Notes under the pieces: generated by a model
Told to the model about the DNA's origin: nothing
What the model saw: the letters and a program-made list of their open reading frames with translations, nothing else
Database searches by the model: none
Translations under genes and position numbers: made by a program
DNA from: Ascarosepion bandense
Lineage: Eukaryota; Mollusca; Cephalopoda; Sepiida; Sepiidae
NCBI GenBank assembly: GCA_037127315.1
Contig: JBBBDQ010001294.1
Location: 1,089,001 to 1,153,000, forward strand
Length of the DNA stretch: 64,000 bases
Direction: 5' to 3'
Part shown: positions 32,057 to 43,179 of the stretch, piece by piece
How positions within the stretch are numbered: the stretch's first letter is position 1
How the letters are laid out: the number at the start of each line of letters is the position of its first letter

Positions 32057-32418
32057 GTAGATTGCCATTTCTTTCTGCTGTAGACTTGGTTGCCAACCAA
32101 AGCTATAAAAAAGACATTCTGTTCAGCTATTCAGCCCATTGCTGGAGGGAGAAGAGATGGATTAATACCTTTCTCAAGAGTATTTGCATGTAAGTGAATG
32201 CAACGAATTCAACTGGAATTTGAACTCAGTTCTCCAATTTCTTGTTCAGTGCCAATATCCATTGCACCACAATGCACAATGAGTTACTACAACTTCTAAA
32301 AAATACACGCAATGGAAACCACACAAGCAATAGTAAGCCCAGGGTGTTTACAGGGTTAACTGTATACACATATCAGATATAAGAGGAATTTTATATATTT
32401 ATTGTCATTTTTTTCCAC
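32057..32418. repeat. 362 bp direct duplication, copy 2 (contains SINE1 5' part, minus)
   Basis: Copy of 28659-29020. SINE1 is cut at the same internal base in both senses of the duplication. Confidence 0.9.
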
Positions 32419-32759
32419 AAAAAGATTGTGTCTTAATAGTCAGACATATAGAAGTACATTCTGAAGATGTTATTTTTTATACTAAGACTATTTTGTAACT
32501 TCTCACATGTAGAACTCCCTTCTGGCTCCATCTCAAGGTATCATGCTAGATAATAACACAATCTGCTTTCTTTCACCCATAGTTCACACAGAACACCTAG
32601 TCCAGTTACTTTTCTGACAGACCACATTTTCTTTTCAAAGATTTTTTATTTTACTGGATACATTATGGTAGTCTGTGAAATCTTTTCCTTTTGATAATTG
32701 TTCTTTGATAGATATCATTTTTATTTTTTGTATGTACTTCTGTGATGAAGTAGAATTTA

Positions 32760-32985
32760 CATCATCTTTACTGACATATTTACAATGTTTTGGCCATTGT
32801 ACACTTCGGCCTTCTTCAGGTGCTTAGAATTTTGAACTGAATCCTTCATTTCAATCACTTGTGTAGAACATTCTCATTCCGTGTACCATTCTCTTTTCAG
32901 ATGTCATTTGGTTATCTTCCATTAACTCAACTTTCTAACCATTTCTTTAATCAAATTTTCAAATGCCAGTAGACATCAAAAGGAG
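32760..32985 (-). mobile_element. SINE2 partial copy
   Basis: Minus-strand tail and middle (catatttacaatgttttggcc, acttcggccttcttcaggtgc, gtagaacattctcattccgt, catctt-like and ccattaactcaac). The tRNA head is missing. Confidence 0.7.
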
Positions 32986-33039
32986 TTCCACATGTGAGTA
33001 GTTACAAAATTACTTGTCTTGGTATAAAAGATAACATTT

Positions 33040-33745
33040 TCAGAATGCACCTCTATATTTTTGATCATTAAGGTACAATCCTAAGACAGGTCCTATTCTG
33101 TTGTTTACTTCATCTTTTATGTTAACATCAAAGTATTTAGTCAAGACTATCATTCATAACATCTTCTGAATGTACCTCTATATTTCTTATTATTAAGGCA
33201 CAATCCGATGATAGATCTTTTATGTTAACATCATAGAATTTAGTCAAGACTATCATTCATAACATCTTCTGAATGTACCTCTATATTTCTGATTATTAAG
33301 GCACAATCCGATGATAGATCTTTTATGTTAACATCATAGAATTTAGTCAAGACTATCATTCATAACATCTTCTGAATGTACCTCTATATTTCTGATTATT
33401 AAGGCACAATCCGATGATAGATCTTTTATGTTAACATCATAGAATTTAGTCAAGACTAAACATAACATCTTCAGAATGTGCAACATCATAGAATTTAGTC
33501 AAGACTAAACATAACATCTTCGAAATGTACCTCTATATTTCTTTTACGTCATCATTTTTTATTACTAAGACACAATACATCTTTTATGCTAATGTCATAG
33601 TATTTAGTCAAGTCTACCATCTTCTGAATGTATCTCTATATTTCTGATTGTTCAGGCACAACCCAAAGACTGATCCTATTCTGTTGTTTACTACATCTTT
33701 TATGCTAATAGTATTTAGTCAAGTCTACCATTTATCTATGTTTGG
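33040..33745. repeat. 103 bp tandem array
   Basis: Units of atagatcttttatgttaaca, tagtcaagactatcattca, taacatcttctgaatgtacc and ctattaaggcacaatccga-like text. Spacing is exactly 103 at 33207, 33310 and 33413. Outer units are longer or deleted. Confidence 0.9.
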
Positions 33746-33779
33746 AATATTGCTGATACATATAGTCCAGTGCTCCTGT

Positions 33780-34265
33780 TATTTTTCTATAGCTCCTCAA
33801 TGAAAACTAAAGAAGAATCAGCAATATTATTGGCTTTGATTTGGCATCTCAGCTTCAATGACTTTCCCACTTCCATAAGGTTGCCTCTCTGTGCCTTTTC
33901 TAAAAATACTTTCATGGTAATTGTTCAGGTGAGCTTCTTGCTATGGTGGCTAGAGTTTTTGAATTTAAATGCAGTACTAGACTGTTGATGAGGTCTCACC
34001 AATATACAGTAGAGTTGGCTAGATGTAACTGTAAATTCTATGCTAACACTTTTTTCTCAAGTATCTCACCTGTAGAACTCCCTCCCAGCTCTATACTTTT
34101 CAGACGACTTTAATCTGCAAAACTTTAAATGCAATTTCAAATGCTTTGTCCTCCTGATTACTCTTCTTTTGTTTTTACTCTTTAGCGATGTTTCTGTTTT
34201 AAACTCTTCTACACCCTCTAACCTCTTGTGTCTCAGTGGCTTTACTGCCTTGCTTGGGGTTATCA
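33780..34265 (+). pseudogene. LINE-A C-terminal and 3' UTR
   Basis: Decayed ggcatctcagcttcaatgac, taaaaatactttcatggtaattgt, gaatttaaatgcagtactag, aggtctcaccaatat, gtagaactccctccc and terminus gtgtctcagtggctttactgccttgcttgggg. Confidence 0.75.
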
Positions 34266-34510
34266 TCTGTCTTCCTGATTACTCTTCTATTGTTCTCAAT
34301 CCTTAGTAATGTTTCTGTTTACTAATTCTTTCAAACCCAGTCATCCTTTGCGTCTTAGTGGCTTTACTGCCTTGCTTGGGGTTATCATCTGTCTTCCTCA
34401 TTACTCTTCTATTGTTCTCACTCCTTAGTAATGTTTCTATTTTCTAATTCTTTCCCACCCAGTAGTCCTTTGTATTTTAGTGGCTTTAATGCCTTGCTTG
34501 TAGTTAAATT
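34141..34510 (+). repeat. Tandem trimer of LINE-A 3' end (~122 bp unit)
   Basis: Three successive copies of (tcctgattactcttct ... agtaatgtttctg ... tcagtggctttactgccttgc), ending at 34265, 34388 and 34510. Only the last is followed by the gattaaaaaa tail. Confidence 0.85.
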
Positions 34511-34519
34511 GATTAAAAA

Positions 34520-35010
34520 AAATGTCATAACATTTATTCTGTAAATGTCATCATATTTATTCTGTAAATATTAGAGCATTTATTTTGTCAATGTAAATAA
34601 AATAAAATAGCATTTATTCAGTTAATGATATATTTAATCAGATATAATAGCATTTATTCAGTAAATTTTCTGATAAAAATATATTATTCAATAATAATAT
34701 ATATTATTATTATTTCTGATGAAAATATATTATATATTATTTATATATCTAGTTACTATTATAATATATATTCAGATAATATATTTATTTGGATATAATA
34801 GCATTTATTCTGTAAATGTACTATTCAGATAATGTCATAACATTTAATAAAATATTATAGCATTTATACTGTAAATGTGATAGCATTTATTCAGTTAATA
34901 TTATAATATTTATTCAAATATCATAGTCAATATTAAAATATTTATTCAGATAAAATAATGTTTATTCAGATATATCATTTATTTTGTAAATGTCATAGTA
35001 TTTATTCTGC
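34520..35010. repeat. AT-rich minisatellite (catttattcwg-taa type)
   Basis: Irregular 20-40 bp units of 'atagcatttattcagttaatat'. Similar units resume at 35760. Confidence 0.7.
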
Positions 35011-35330
35011 TAATATTGGACTAAATTTGTTATGTTGGTGTGGCTATTCATGTGCATGAATGAGAAATGATAAAAATTTTAAATTTAAATTTTTTTTTGT
35101 TTTTTTTTTTTGCATTTTTTTACATAACCCAAACAATTGTTTCCATCCCTTTTGTTATTAGACATCCCACACTGCAATAATAGAAGTTCTGCAAGGAATG
35201 GTTGAAATGTTACAAGAGCCAGGGTGAAAATTTACTTTAGATGACCTTGAAATTAAGACACACTATAGACATTTTCACCATGGTAAATTGTTTATCTCCT
35301 TTGATCAGAATAACATTTTTTATGCCAAGA
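35011..35330. other. Unassigned sequence left of young RTE copy
   Basis: T-run at 35090-35120; no element identified. Confidence 0.35.
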
Positions 35331-35722
35331 GGACAAAACTGGAAGCGGCCGAAATGTGGTTCTACAGAAGGATGCTACGGATATCGTGGACTGAGCATAC
35401 AAGCAACGACGAGGTGTTAGAAAGAATGGCAACAAAAAGGAAATTGATGCTGAGCATCAGGAAGAGACAACTGAAGTTCCTGGGACATGCAATGAGGAAG
35501 GAGAGCCTGGAGAACCTGATACTGACTGGCCAGATAGAAGGAAGGAGAGACAGAGGAAGGCAGCGGATAACATATTTGCAGGGTCTGATCAGGTGGATGA
35601 CGGAACGGGGGTTGCCAGGAGCAACAGGAGCAAACATATTAAGAGCCACAAGGGATAGGGAGATGTGGAGATCCATGATCGCCTACGTCCTGAAGGGACA
35701 AGGCACATAGAAGAAGAAGAAG
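35331..35722 (+). pseudogene. RTE-like LINE 3' end, young copy
   Basis: Open in frame from TKLEAAEMWFYRRML to VLKGQGT-stop at 35710 followed by (GAA)n. Differs from 3.55-3.94 kb by about four bases; at protein level one T/M change is visible in the RDRE(T/M)WRSM block. 5' truncated, so inactive. Confidence 0.85.
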
Positions 35723-35754
35723 TGGTCAATCTTGTTACAGTGAGCAACTAATCA

Positions 35755-36000
35755 TTTTGTAATATTTTAATATTATAATAATTATTCAGATATCATAATA
35801 TTCAATCAAATATTTTTGAAAATGCCATAGTATTTATTCAGTTAATATTCTAATATTTATTCAGAGAATATATTACTCATATATCATATTATTACTCATA
35901 TATCATATTATTACTCATATATCATATTATTACTCATATATCATATTATTACTCATATATCATATTATTATCATATATCATATTATTATCATAGCAGTTG
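35755..36000. repeat. AT-rich minisatellite with regular 18 bp block
   Basis: Irregular units to 35865, then about seven copies of tattactcatatatcata (18 bp) at 35873-35995. Confidence 0.85.
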
Positions 36001-36980
36001 AATTTACAAAATAAAGTGAGTAGAAATGTAATAGAAAATAAAATAAATTTACAAATTAAAATGTGTGTTAAAAAATTCATATTAGCATTTGTTGGAAGAA
36101 TCTGGTATGATGGATTTAATTATTACGATTCTGTCAATTTTGGAATATTATTTAAAAATGGTACCACTTAACATACTTCCTCGAGACTTTTAATCATATC
36201 AAGTATGGTGTCCCTTAAAATAAAGATTAAAATTAGACAGTAGACAATTATGATATCAGCACTTGAGAATTTTCAAAACATGATCAGAAAATAGACATTT
36301 TAAAAATTTATGGACTGTTTACAAAATGAAAATATTTTAACACATTTTCTGCCTTGAAAGTATATTATCAGAATGTCACTGATAGTTTTGGAGGGAACAC
36401 ACAATAGATACAATCTTATGTTGGACACAAGATCATCAAAGTTATGAACACTTTTCTGTTTGTATGAATCTGTTTCTGGAAGAGGTTAACAGTTCATTTT
36501 TCCCAAAAACAAAAAAAAAATGGATTTGAAACATTTTTATTCCATTTAATCCTTTCTTCTAATGCATGATCTGTTTCTGCTGATGAAGAAGGAGCCAGAA
36601 AGAAATGACATAATTTGTTTATCACAAATAACAAATGAAGACAAACTTTTGCTTGGCAATGACAGCTTTGAATAAAGACATTTCCATCCATGAGTATAAG
36701 CATATGTCAAAGGTAAATGGGATTATTGATTAATGTGTCATTATGTCATCGGAAAATGTAAGTGCCAATTGCTGCCAGGGAATTTTGCATATGTGTTTGT
36801 CATGACTCTTTGACACTTAAGAATGTCGGAATTTCCTCAACTCATTTGGCATTTGTCAGAATCTTCCTGCTCAGAGAGCTCAACAATTCTTGTTTATATT
36901 CATAAATATGCATCAAATTTTGGCATCAAATATGTTTATGGAACAATGTAGGTTGGAAACATGTCATCTCTCAGGTTCTC
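36001..36980. other. Unassigned sequence
   Basis: No recognised repeat or conserved frame; the 69-codon minus frame at 36703-36494 shows no known motif. Confidence 0.4.
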
Positions 36981-36984
36981 TTTC

Positions 36985-37060
36985 TTCTCTGTGTCATGTC
37001 ATTTCAGGACATGGGTGAGCATGGTCCTTTACAATTTCCTTAGAATAATGAATTATGAAA
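36985..37060 (-). pseudogene. RTE-like 3' tail fragment
   Basis: cttctctgtgtcatgtcatttcaggacatgggtgagcatgg matches the RTE end; about 70 bp only. Confidence 0.6.
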
Positions 37061-37079
37061 ATTAATGATAATGCTAATG

Positions 37080-37290
37080 ATGATCATTATTTAATGTCTA
37101 TTTCCATGCTAGCATGATTTGGACGGGGTTTTCTTGATGGCTCCATAACTGAACCATCATGGAATATTACAGTGAGTTTTACAGCTGTATGCTCTAGTTT
37201 AGGAGATTGGAAACACCATCTCTAGGAAGATTACTTGCCAAGGTTAGAGAGTTCAGCATACCTTGTTCTATACAGAGTATGTAAACAAAA
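37080..37290. repeat. Fragment of a cephalopod-type dispersed repeat (tentative)
   Basis: ttccatgctagcatgatttggacgg at 37101-37126 resembles a motif I associate with common squid and octopus repeats. Flanking text (gaaacaccatctctaggaag) fits the decayed body. Assignment rests on memory of the motif. Confidence 0.45.
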
Positions 37291-37354
37291 CAATGAAAAA
37301 TATATATTGATTTTCACATTTTTTTTTATTGCTTTCATAAACAAGTAGTGTTTT

Positions 37355-37865
37355 AACATTAGGAATGCCAAGAACACATTTCAAAAACTAAGCAGAGTAT
37401 TAAGAGACAGAAAGATTTCACTGGAAACAAAGACTGGACATTTGTGTGATATCTGTTTTCCTATATGGCTGGGAATGCCGGAAAATCTCCTCAAAGATGA
37501 AGGAGAGACTCAAGGCCATAGAAAGGTGGTTCTTTAGAAGAATGCTGAAGATACCATGATGATAAGGTTTTGGAGAGGATATAAATGAAAAGGAAACTTA
37601 ACATTAGAAAGAGACATCTGAAGTTTCTAAGATATATAATGAGGAAGGAGAGATTGGAGAATCTAATACTCACAAGATGGAAAGAGGGAACGAAAACAGG
37701 AGAAATCAATGTGAGACATACTTGATGGGCTTGAGCAAGCAGATGGTAGAGCAGGTTTTGGGAGAGATATCAAGAGAAAAAGTGTTAAGAATGATAAGAG
37801 ATAGGAGTAAGTGGAGGTCCATGATCACCTACGTTCTGAAGGGACATGGCACATAAAAAAGAAGT
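37355..37865 (+). pseudogene. RTE-like LINE 3' end
   Basis: Starts at caagaacacatttcaaaaac (KNTFQKLSRVLRD), then CWKISSKMKERLKAI, ERWFFRRMLKIP, KRHLKFLRYIMRKE, ends ctgaagggacatggcacataaaaaag. Confidence 0.75.
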
Positions 37866-37874
37866 AAGCAGAAC

Positions 37875-38185
37875 AACTTAAATATCTAGGAAATGTTTAA
37901 ACAGAGGAAGGAAAGTGTGACACTGATATCTAAAGGTGCATTGGGATAACAATAGCTAAGCAAAATATTAACAGGAAAATTTTGTTGAAAACAAAATTGA
38001 GAGTACTGAACTGTTGTGAAGCATTAGTCTTTTTATATGGTAGTGAATGCTGGACTATCTCCTCAAAGATGAAAAATAGACTTGAAGCAACATAAAACTG
38101 GTTCTACAGAAAGATGCTGAGAATAATGTGGACTGTGAGCAATGACAAAATTTTAGAGAAAATAGAAAGACACTTATATATAATA
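37875..38185 (+). pseudogene. RTE-like LINE fragment, left of Helitron
   Basis: A further copy: aaatatctaggaaatgtt (KYLGN), VFLYGSECWTISSKMKNRL, NWFYRKMLRIMWTV, interrupted at acttatatataata by the Helitron-like element. Confidence 0.75.
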
Positions 38186-38856
38186 CTAGCAGTATAGCCC
38201 GGTGTTGCTCGGGTGTAATAAAAGCTTTAAAACTAATCCATGGTCCTGGAGCTCAGACTCTTTGGACATTGGCATGAAAAACTAAAAAGCAATAGTTGTT
38301 TCCAGTTAAAGTGAAACATTAGACTGAAAGAAAAATGAATGTAAGTCAAATTTTGATTTCCTGGTATCGATATCAAATAAGATTTTTTCATTGTAAACTG
38401 AATTTTGAAGGCTAAATAAGTCCTCTGAGTAAATGGTATCATGGCTGAGACTAAGAACTACAGTTATACCTACTTAGAATCAAACCCAAAGCAAAAACTA
38501 AAATAAAAGGGCTGAAAAAAAATACAAACATACAGGCAGATAAACAGACACACACACACACACAAACATCTTGCCTTTTATATATATATATATATATATT
38601 ATGGATTTTCTGCACTACTGTAAGAACTGCAACCTTGAAACTTCTGAATATTGTTTCTTATGTCTTTGTCTATGAGTGTATCAAATTTGATTAAAATCGG
38701 ACCACTCCTTCTATAACTCGATTTTTTTGATTATCGATTTTTGGTGGTACCTCAACACAAAACCTAGCTAAGAACACTTGCAGACGCTTATAGTACAATT
38801 ATAGTAAATTTTCAAGAAAATCAGTTCAGCCGTTTTGGAGTCTATTGGTAATGGAC

Positions 38857-38895
<39 letters not shown>

Positions 38896-38923
38896 TCAAG
38901 TTCCATTTATAAATAAGTTTAGA
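38186..38923 (-). mobile_element. Non-autonomous Helitron-like element, copy 3
   Basis: 738 bp. On the minus strand it runs from TCTAAACTTATT to ACTGCTAG, with hairpin CCCG-AGCAACAC-CGGG 8 nt before CTAG. The flanks join as ...ataata|tcagaaag..., which equals the undisturbed RTE text (cf. taacatcaggaag at 26493), so insertion was between A and T with no target duplication. Confidence 0.85.
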
Positions 38924-39115
38924 TCAGAAAGAAATAGTTAATATTTCTAGGGCACACAATGAAAAAATATTACATAGAAAATGTTCTACTTATAGACGAT
39001 TATGAAGGCAAGAAGGAATAGAGGAACATAATGCATAACCTACCTAAGTAAATGGATGGCAAAACAGGGTTGAGGGGAAAAACAGAAGATTAAGAGCTAC
39101 AAAGACTGTATAATA
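38924..39115 (+). pseudogene. RTE-like LINE fragment, right of Helitron
   Basis: Resumes tcagaaagaaatagttaatatttctagggcacac (RKKQ..FLGH) and continues to the decayed end near aagagctacaaag. Confidence 0.75.
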
Positions 39116-39129
39116 TGGAAGCATAAAAA

Positions 39130-39250
39130 TGATTCAATAAGTTTTGCATGGTTGCTTCAATGAACACTGCAGTATTAAGGGTTAGAAGAAAAGACATGAG
39201 GCAACAGAAATGTGTCTTTACTGAAGGATGATGAGAATACAATCAACTGA
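39130..39250 (+). pseudogene. Short RTE-like fragment
   Basis: gcaacagaaatgtgtctttactgaaggatgatgagaatac is the ATEMW.YRRMLRI block again; about 120 bp. Confidence 0.5.
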
Positions 39251-39261
39251 CTATGTAAGCT

Positions 39262-39430
39262 AGTCCTGGGTATAATGGTAAACTACACCTGGCAGTAAGG
39301 CTTCTGATTGGGAGTTTGAAGATTTTGATGGGGATAGAACCAACTCGATATTGCTGTTGTTTTCAAGTCCTCTCTGACTCAGGATGGTAGCAACTTTCAT
39401 AATCCCGGCTATGGGCAAACCCCAAAGCAA
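39262..39430 (+). repeat. tRNA-like repeat fragment (tentative)
   Basis: Begins tcctgggtataatggtaaac, similar to an A box. The B box is not convincing, so SINE status is uncertain. Confidence 0.3.
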
Positions 39431-39434
39431 AATA

Positions 39435-39600
39435 AAACACTATGAATATATAAAATACATTTTTATAATAAAATGATCAACAATACATTTTTATATTAAA
39501 ATGACCAACAATATAATTTTATAATAAAATAACCAACAGTATATTTTATAGTAAAATGACCAGCAGTACATTTTATTTCTAGTTGAAGACATATATATTT
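39435..39600. repeat. ~33 bp AT-rich minisatellite
   Basis: Four to five units of tacatttttataataaaatgacca-like sequence. Confidence 0.75.
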
Positions 39601-39724
39601 ATTTGAAGCCATAGAATTTTGTTAAAAATATTTTTATTTCAGCATTAAATAACCCAAAGAGGTTGATATGCTGTTAAACACAATCAATGCAAAGGCCAAC
39701 ATGAAAGAATTCTTTACAGTATTT

Positions 39725-40010
39725 AGATTATTCGGACTATTGTCCTCATATTTGTTGCAATTGTATGACATTTCAGCCGTTGTACACTACAGCCTTCTTC
39801 AGGTGCTAGAAATTTTGAACCAAAACCCTTATTTAAATTACTAGGGTATATTGAACTCCATTCCTTGCATAATGCCTAGATTGGAAGTCTAACCCTGCAA
39901 GTTACTTGTTCACTACTGCTGTAGCACTGGTATTGAACTCACAAAGTCAAGTCAGGAACTCACTAACATCTATATCCACTGGGCCATGTGTCCTTAAGGA
40001 CAAGAGCAAC
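39725..40010 (-). mobile_element. SINE2 copy
   Basis: Minus strand: head ggcccagtggatatagatg, B box gtgagttcaatacc, ... cacctgaagaaggctg...caacggctgaaatgtc, tail aggacaatagtccgaataat. The best preserved example of the CTGAAGA..GAAA segment. Confidence 0.8.
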
Positions 40011-41236
40011 TGAATTTTTGAACTTATAAACCTAATGTCCAGTAGCCCTTTTTACCAGAGTCCATATTGCAGTTTTTGATGTTAATGATTTTCTCTAGTA
40101 TTTTTCATGTTAATGGTTTTCTCTAGTATTTTTTTATCAGAGCTCATATTGCAATTTTTGACCCTAATGATTTCCTCTGGCACTACACTGGTTTCTATAT
40201 TGTGTTCATCTCTATGCTTGGTCAGCTTAGGAGCAAAAAAATAATATAAAGCAAAATGACCAAAAGTTCATTTTATCTATAGTTAAATAAGCTTTGGAGT
40301 AAAGGTTTAAAAACATATGCCTTTCTAATAGGTCAACTGGCTAATCCCATTTACAAATGTTTTTTCAGGCACATTTTTGTTTACTAAACATTTCAATTAT
40401 TCTGATTAGACTTTAGCTATTCTTTCAGAGAGAGAGAGAGAGTGAGAGAGAGAGGGGGGAGTGGATGTGGAGTGAGTAGCAATAGTCAAATGCAAAATAA
40501 AACTACCCAACAAACAGAGCTGAGAAAGTTTGCAAGAAAAAGAAGAGAACAAAGCAAAAAGAAATGATAAAAAGCAAGCAAACCTAATATACAAGACAAA
40601 TTAATAGCAATATGGGAAAATGTTCACAGACTAAGAATTGGGGTTTTCATACAAAAGCAATTTCAGACAAGTGAATGTACAGTCTTCAAGACAATACAGA
40701 CTGGGACTGAGTCAGAGGAAACTGAAAATTGGCCTATTTTATTGTCTAGGAAAAATCCCAGTAAACACTTGTGTGTTCCTGCCTTGAAAGTATTGACCAG
40801 CTTCAACCAACTCCCCTTTTGGCTGTGTGCCAAAGTTAATGTATTACAAACATTAATAAGTATTGATTCCCAGAGATTTGTAATTGTTTTTGGTATTCAG
40901 CACCCCCACTTAATCTCATTTTCATAATATATATTTTTAGATATATTTTTATAAAAAAAACAAAAAAATATTTGTAAAAAAAATTATATATAGAACAAAA
41001 TTTTTATGTCATGGGTTTTTCCCCCACTTTTTAGGTCCCCCTGTGAATATGTGGTATTATGGTATATGTAGAATTGTACGCTGATGGATGAGTTCTTGAG
41101 GTGAATGAGCACATTGCAATGAGTGATTGAGTTGTGAATCTGATTGACTAGGTCTAGGATAGAAAGTATTGACCAACCTCACACTCTTCCCTTTTGGCCA
41201 TGTGCCAAAATTAATGTCATTACATTAATAAATGAG
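40011..41236. other. Unassigned sequence with (GA)n tract
   Basis: (GA)n at 40430-40462; 40080-40200 contains a short duplicated segment (aatgattttctctagtattttt). Nothing else recognised. Confidence 0.4.
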
Positions 41237-41508
41237 ATGTGTGTTGTGGTACAGTGGATATTGGCTCAGAAGGAGAAACCGGGAAGCCAAGTTAAAATTC
41301 CAGTTCAATTCGTTGCACTCACTTTCCCACAAATACCCTTGAGAAAGGTATTAATCCGTCTCTTCCCTTTAGTTATGGGCTAAATAACAGGACAGATTGA
41401 GTTCTATAGCTTTGACTGTCAATAATCCTCTGCCCAGTTAGTCATGTCTCTTTTGAGACATGGTCCCCCAAGCATGTATCACTTATGGCATTTAACTGAC
41501 TGACTGAC
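41237..41508 (+). mobile_element. SINE1 copy
   Basis: tgtggtacagtgg, gccaagttaaaattcc, agttatgggctaaataacag, CATGTCTCttttGAGACATG and tttaactgactgactg. An internal deletion removes the gcaaccagtctacc part. Confidence 0.9.
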
Positions 41509-41646
41509 ATATTAATTCTCAGAGACTAAAACCAACAGGGCCTGCAGTTACTTAGGAGTACGTGGGAAGTAAGAAAAAGTGAAAAGTTGTGGAGAGCTAT
41601 GTCCTTTACTGCATGAAAAGACATTGTTGAGGAAAGATGTAGGTAA

Positions 41647-41648
41647 AC

Positions 41649-41685
<37 letters not shown>

Positions 41686-41686
41686 T
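41647..41686. repeat. (GATA)n microsatellite
   Basis: About nine GATA units. Confidence 0.95.
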
Positions 41687-41689
41687 GAT

Positions 41690-42345
41690 GGCACATACAG
41701 ACACATCTATATCTAAATGTACACACACATATATCAAAATAAACCTGCAGTTTTACTTATTTTTCTCCCAGTCTTCTTGCTACAGTTCTAGAGAGAATCA
41801 AAAACACCTGATCAGGAAGACAGGGTCAAAATTGTTACCAATTAAAGGTCATCTTGAGAGAAATTGTTTACAGCAAGATGAGTTCACCTGGCAAATTTTG
41901 GTAGATAAATTACAAAAAAAAAAAAATAAGCACCAAGAATTACTTGGAAATATCAAAATCTATACAAGACAATGATGCCGAAGGTCTTGGCATGGAAGAG
42001 AATTTGGATAAGGAATGGATTACAAAGAGGACTGATGATGAAAAGACTTAAATGTGTGACCTTTATCCTCAATACTGAAAAGAAAAAAAAAGCTGCACAT
42101 TTCAAAATGCAAAGTACATCACATTTTTTTTGTTCTTCTTAAGCATCTTTACTAAGAGTATTTCCTGTTCTTACTAGTGATTGTTTTTGGAGATGTAGAT
42201 AGAAATGAAGGATACTGTTATGAGTAGAACTAAAATGAAAGTGATCCTGAGAAGTATTCTTATTCTATTGATGTACCTTCGGTTTTTCACAGCATCCTCT
42301 CCTTCATTTCCTTAATGCCCCTCCCACTTCATATTTTGCCATTCT
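41690..42345. other. Unassigned sequence
   Basis: A 96-codon plus frame (41685-41975) and others show no motif; no repeat recognised. Confidence 0.35.
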
Positions 42346-42358
42346 CTTATACAAGCTA

Positions 42359-42592
42359 AAGTTGCATTATGACGCAGTGAATATCAGCCCAGAAGAATAA
42401 ATCAGAGACCTGAGTTCAAATTCCAGTTAAATTTGTTACATTCACTTACAAATAACCTTGGGAAAGGTATTAATCCATCTCTTCTCCCTCCAGCTATGTG
42501 TTAAATAACAGGACACATTGGGTTCTATAGTCAGTTATGTCACTTTCAGGACATGATCAAGTGTGTATCATGTATGGCACTTAACTGACTGA
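42359..42592 (+). mobile_element. SINE1 copy with 13 bp target-site duplication
   Basis: tRNA head (tgcattatgacgcagtga, gagttcaaattcc) and truncated body ending ttaactgactga. CTTATACAAGCTA at 42346-42358 is repeated exactly at 42593-42605. Confidence 0.95.
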
Positions 42593-42639
42593 CTTATACA
42601 AGCTAGGTTATTCAATGCTTTCTTTTTTTTCCCCTAGCC

Positions 42640-42905
42640 TTGAAAATATCCTGTGAGTGTCAAATTCTTCAAGATTTCCTTCCTTCTCATATACCCAGGC
42701 ATTTTTCTTTTCTCTGACTCTAAGCAGAAATGTTGTTTTCATTAATATTTTTTTTTAAATTGTCACATTTTTCTCACATATTCTGCTTATGGCATTCTCA
42801 GCATCCTTCTGTAGAACCATATTTCTATTGACTCAAATATCCTCTTCAATTGTAAATAGATTGTTCAGCATTCATTGTTGTATATGGGGATTGACATTAT
42901 ATAGT
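42640..42905 (-). pseudogene. RTE-like LINE fragment
   Basis: atcctgtgagtgtcaaattctt, cagcatccttctgtagaacc, cagcattcattgttgtatat: the antisense LENL..., WFYRRML and LQYGSEC blocks, decayed. Confidence 0.7.
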
Positions 42906-42929
42906 AGCTCTGCAGGCTTTACTTCATGT

Positions 42930-43110
42930 AAAGTTGTCACAGGTTTTGAATTCAGAGTTGTCCTTATCCTTCATTCAAGGCAAGAAACCAACATACTTTG
43001 CTAATTAATCTATAGCTGGCGAGAATAAAACATAACTTTCTCAACAAAGGTATTGAACTCAGTACACCATTTATACTTTTATAGTTTTCATATCAATAAT
43101 CACTACACTA
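42930..43110. repeat. Possible further SINE-like family (tentative)
   Basis: ttgaattcagagttgtccttatcc...ttaatctatagctgg shares loosely with 47190-47265 (ctgaattcagggtagtcctt...atttaacctttag). Evidence is weak. Confidence 0.3.
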
Positions 43111-43179
43111 TCTACACATCCTTAGTATGATTATATATAATATACTTGCTGATGTCAATGGGTCACCGACTTGATGCAG

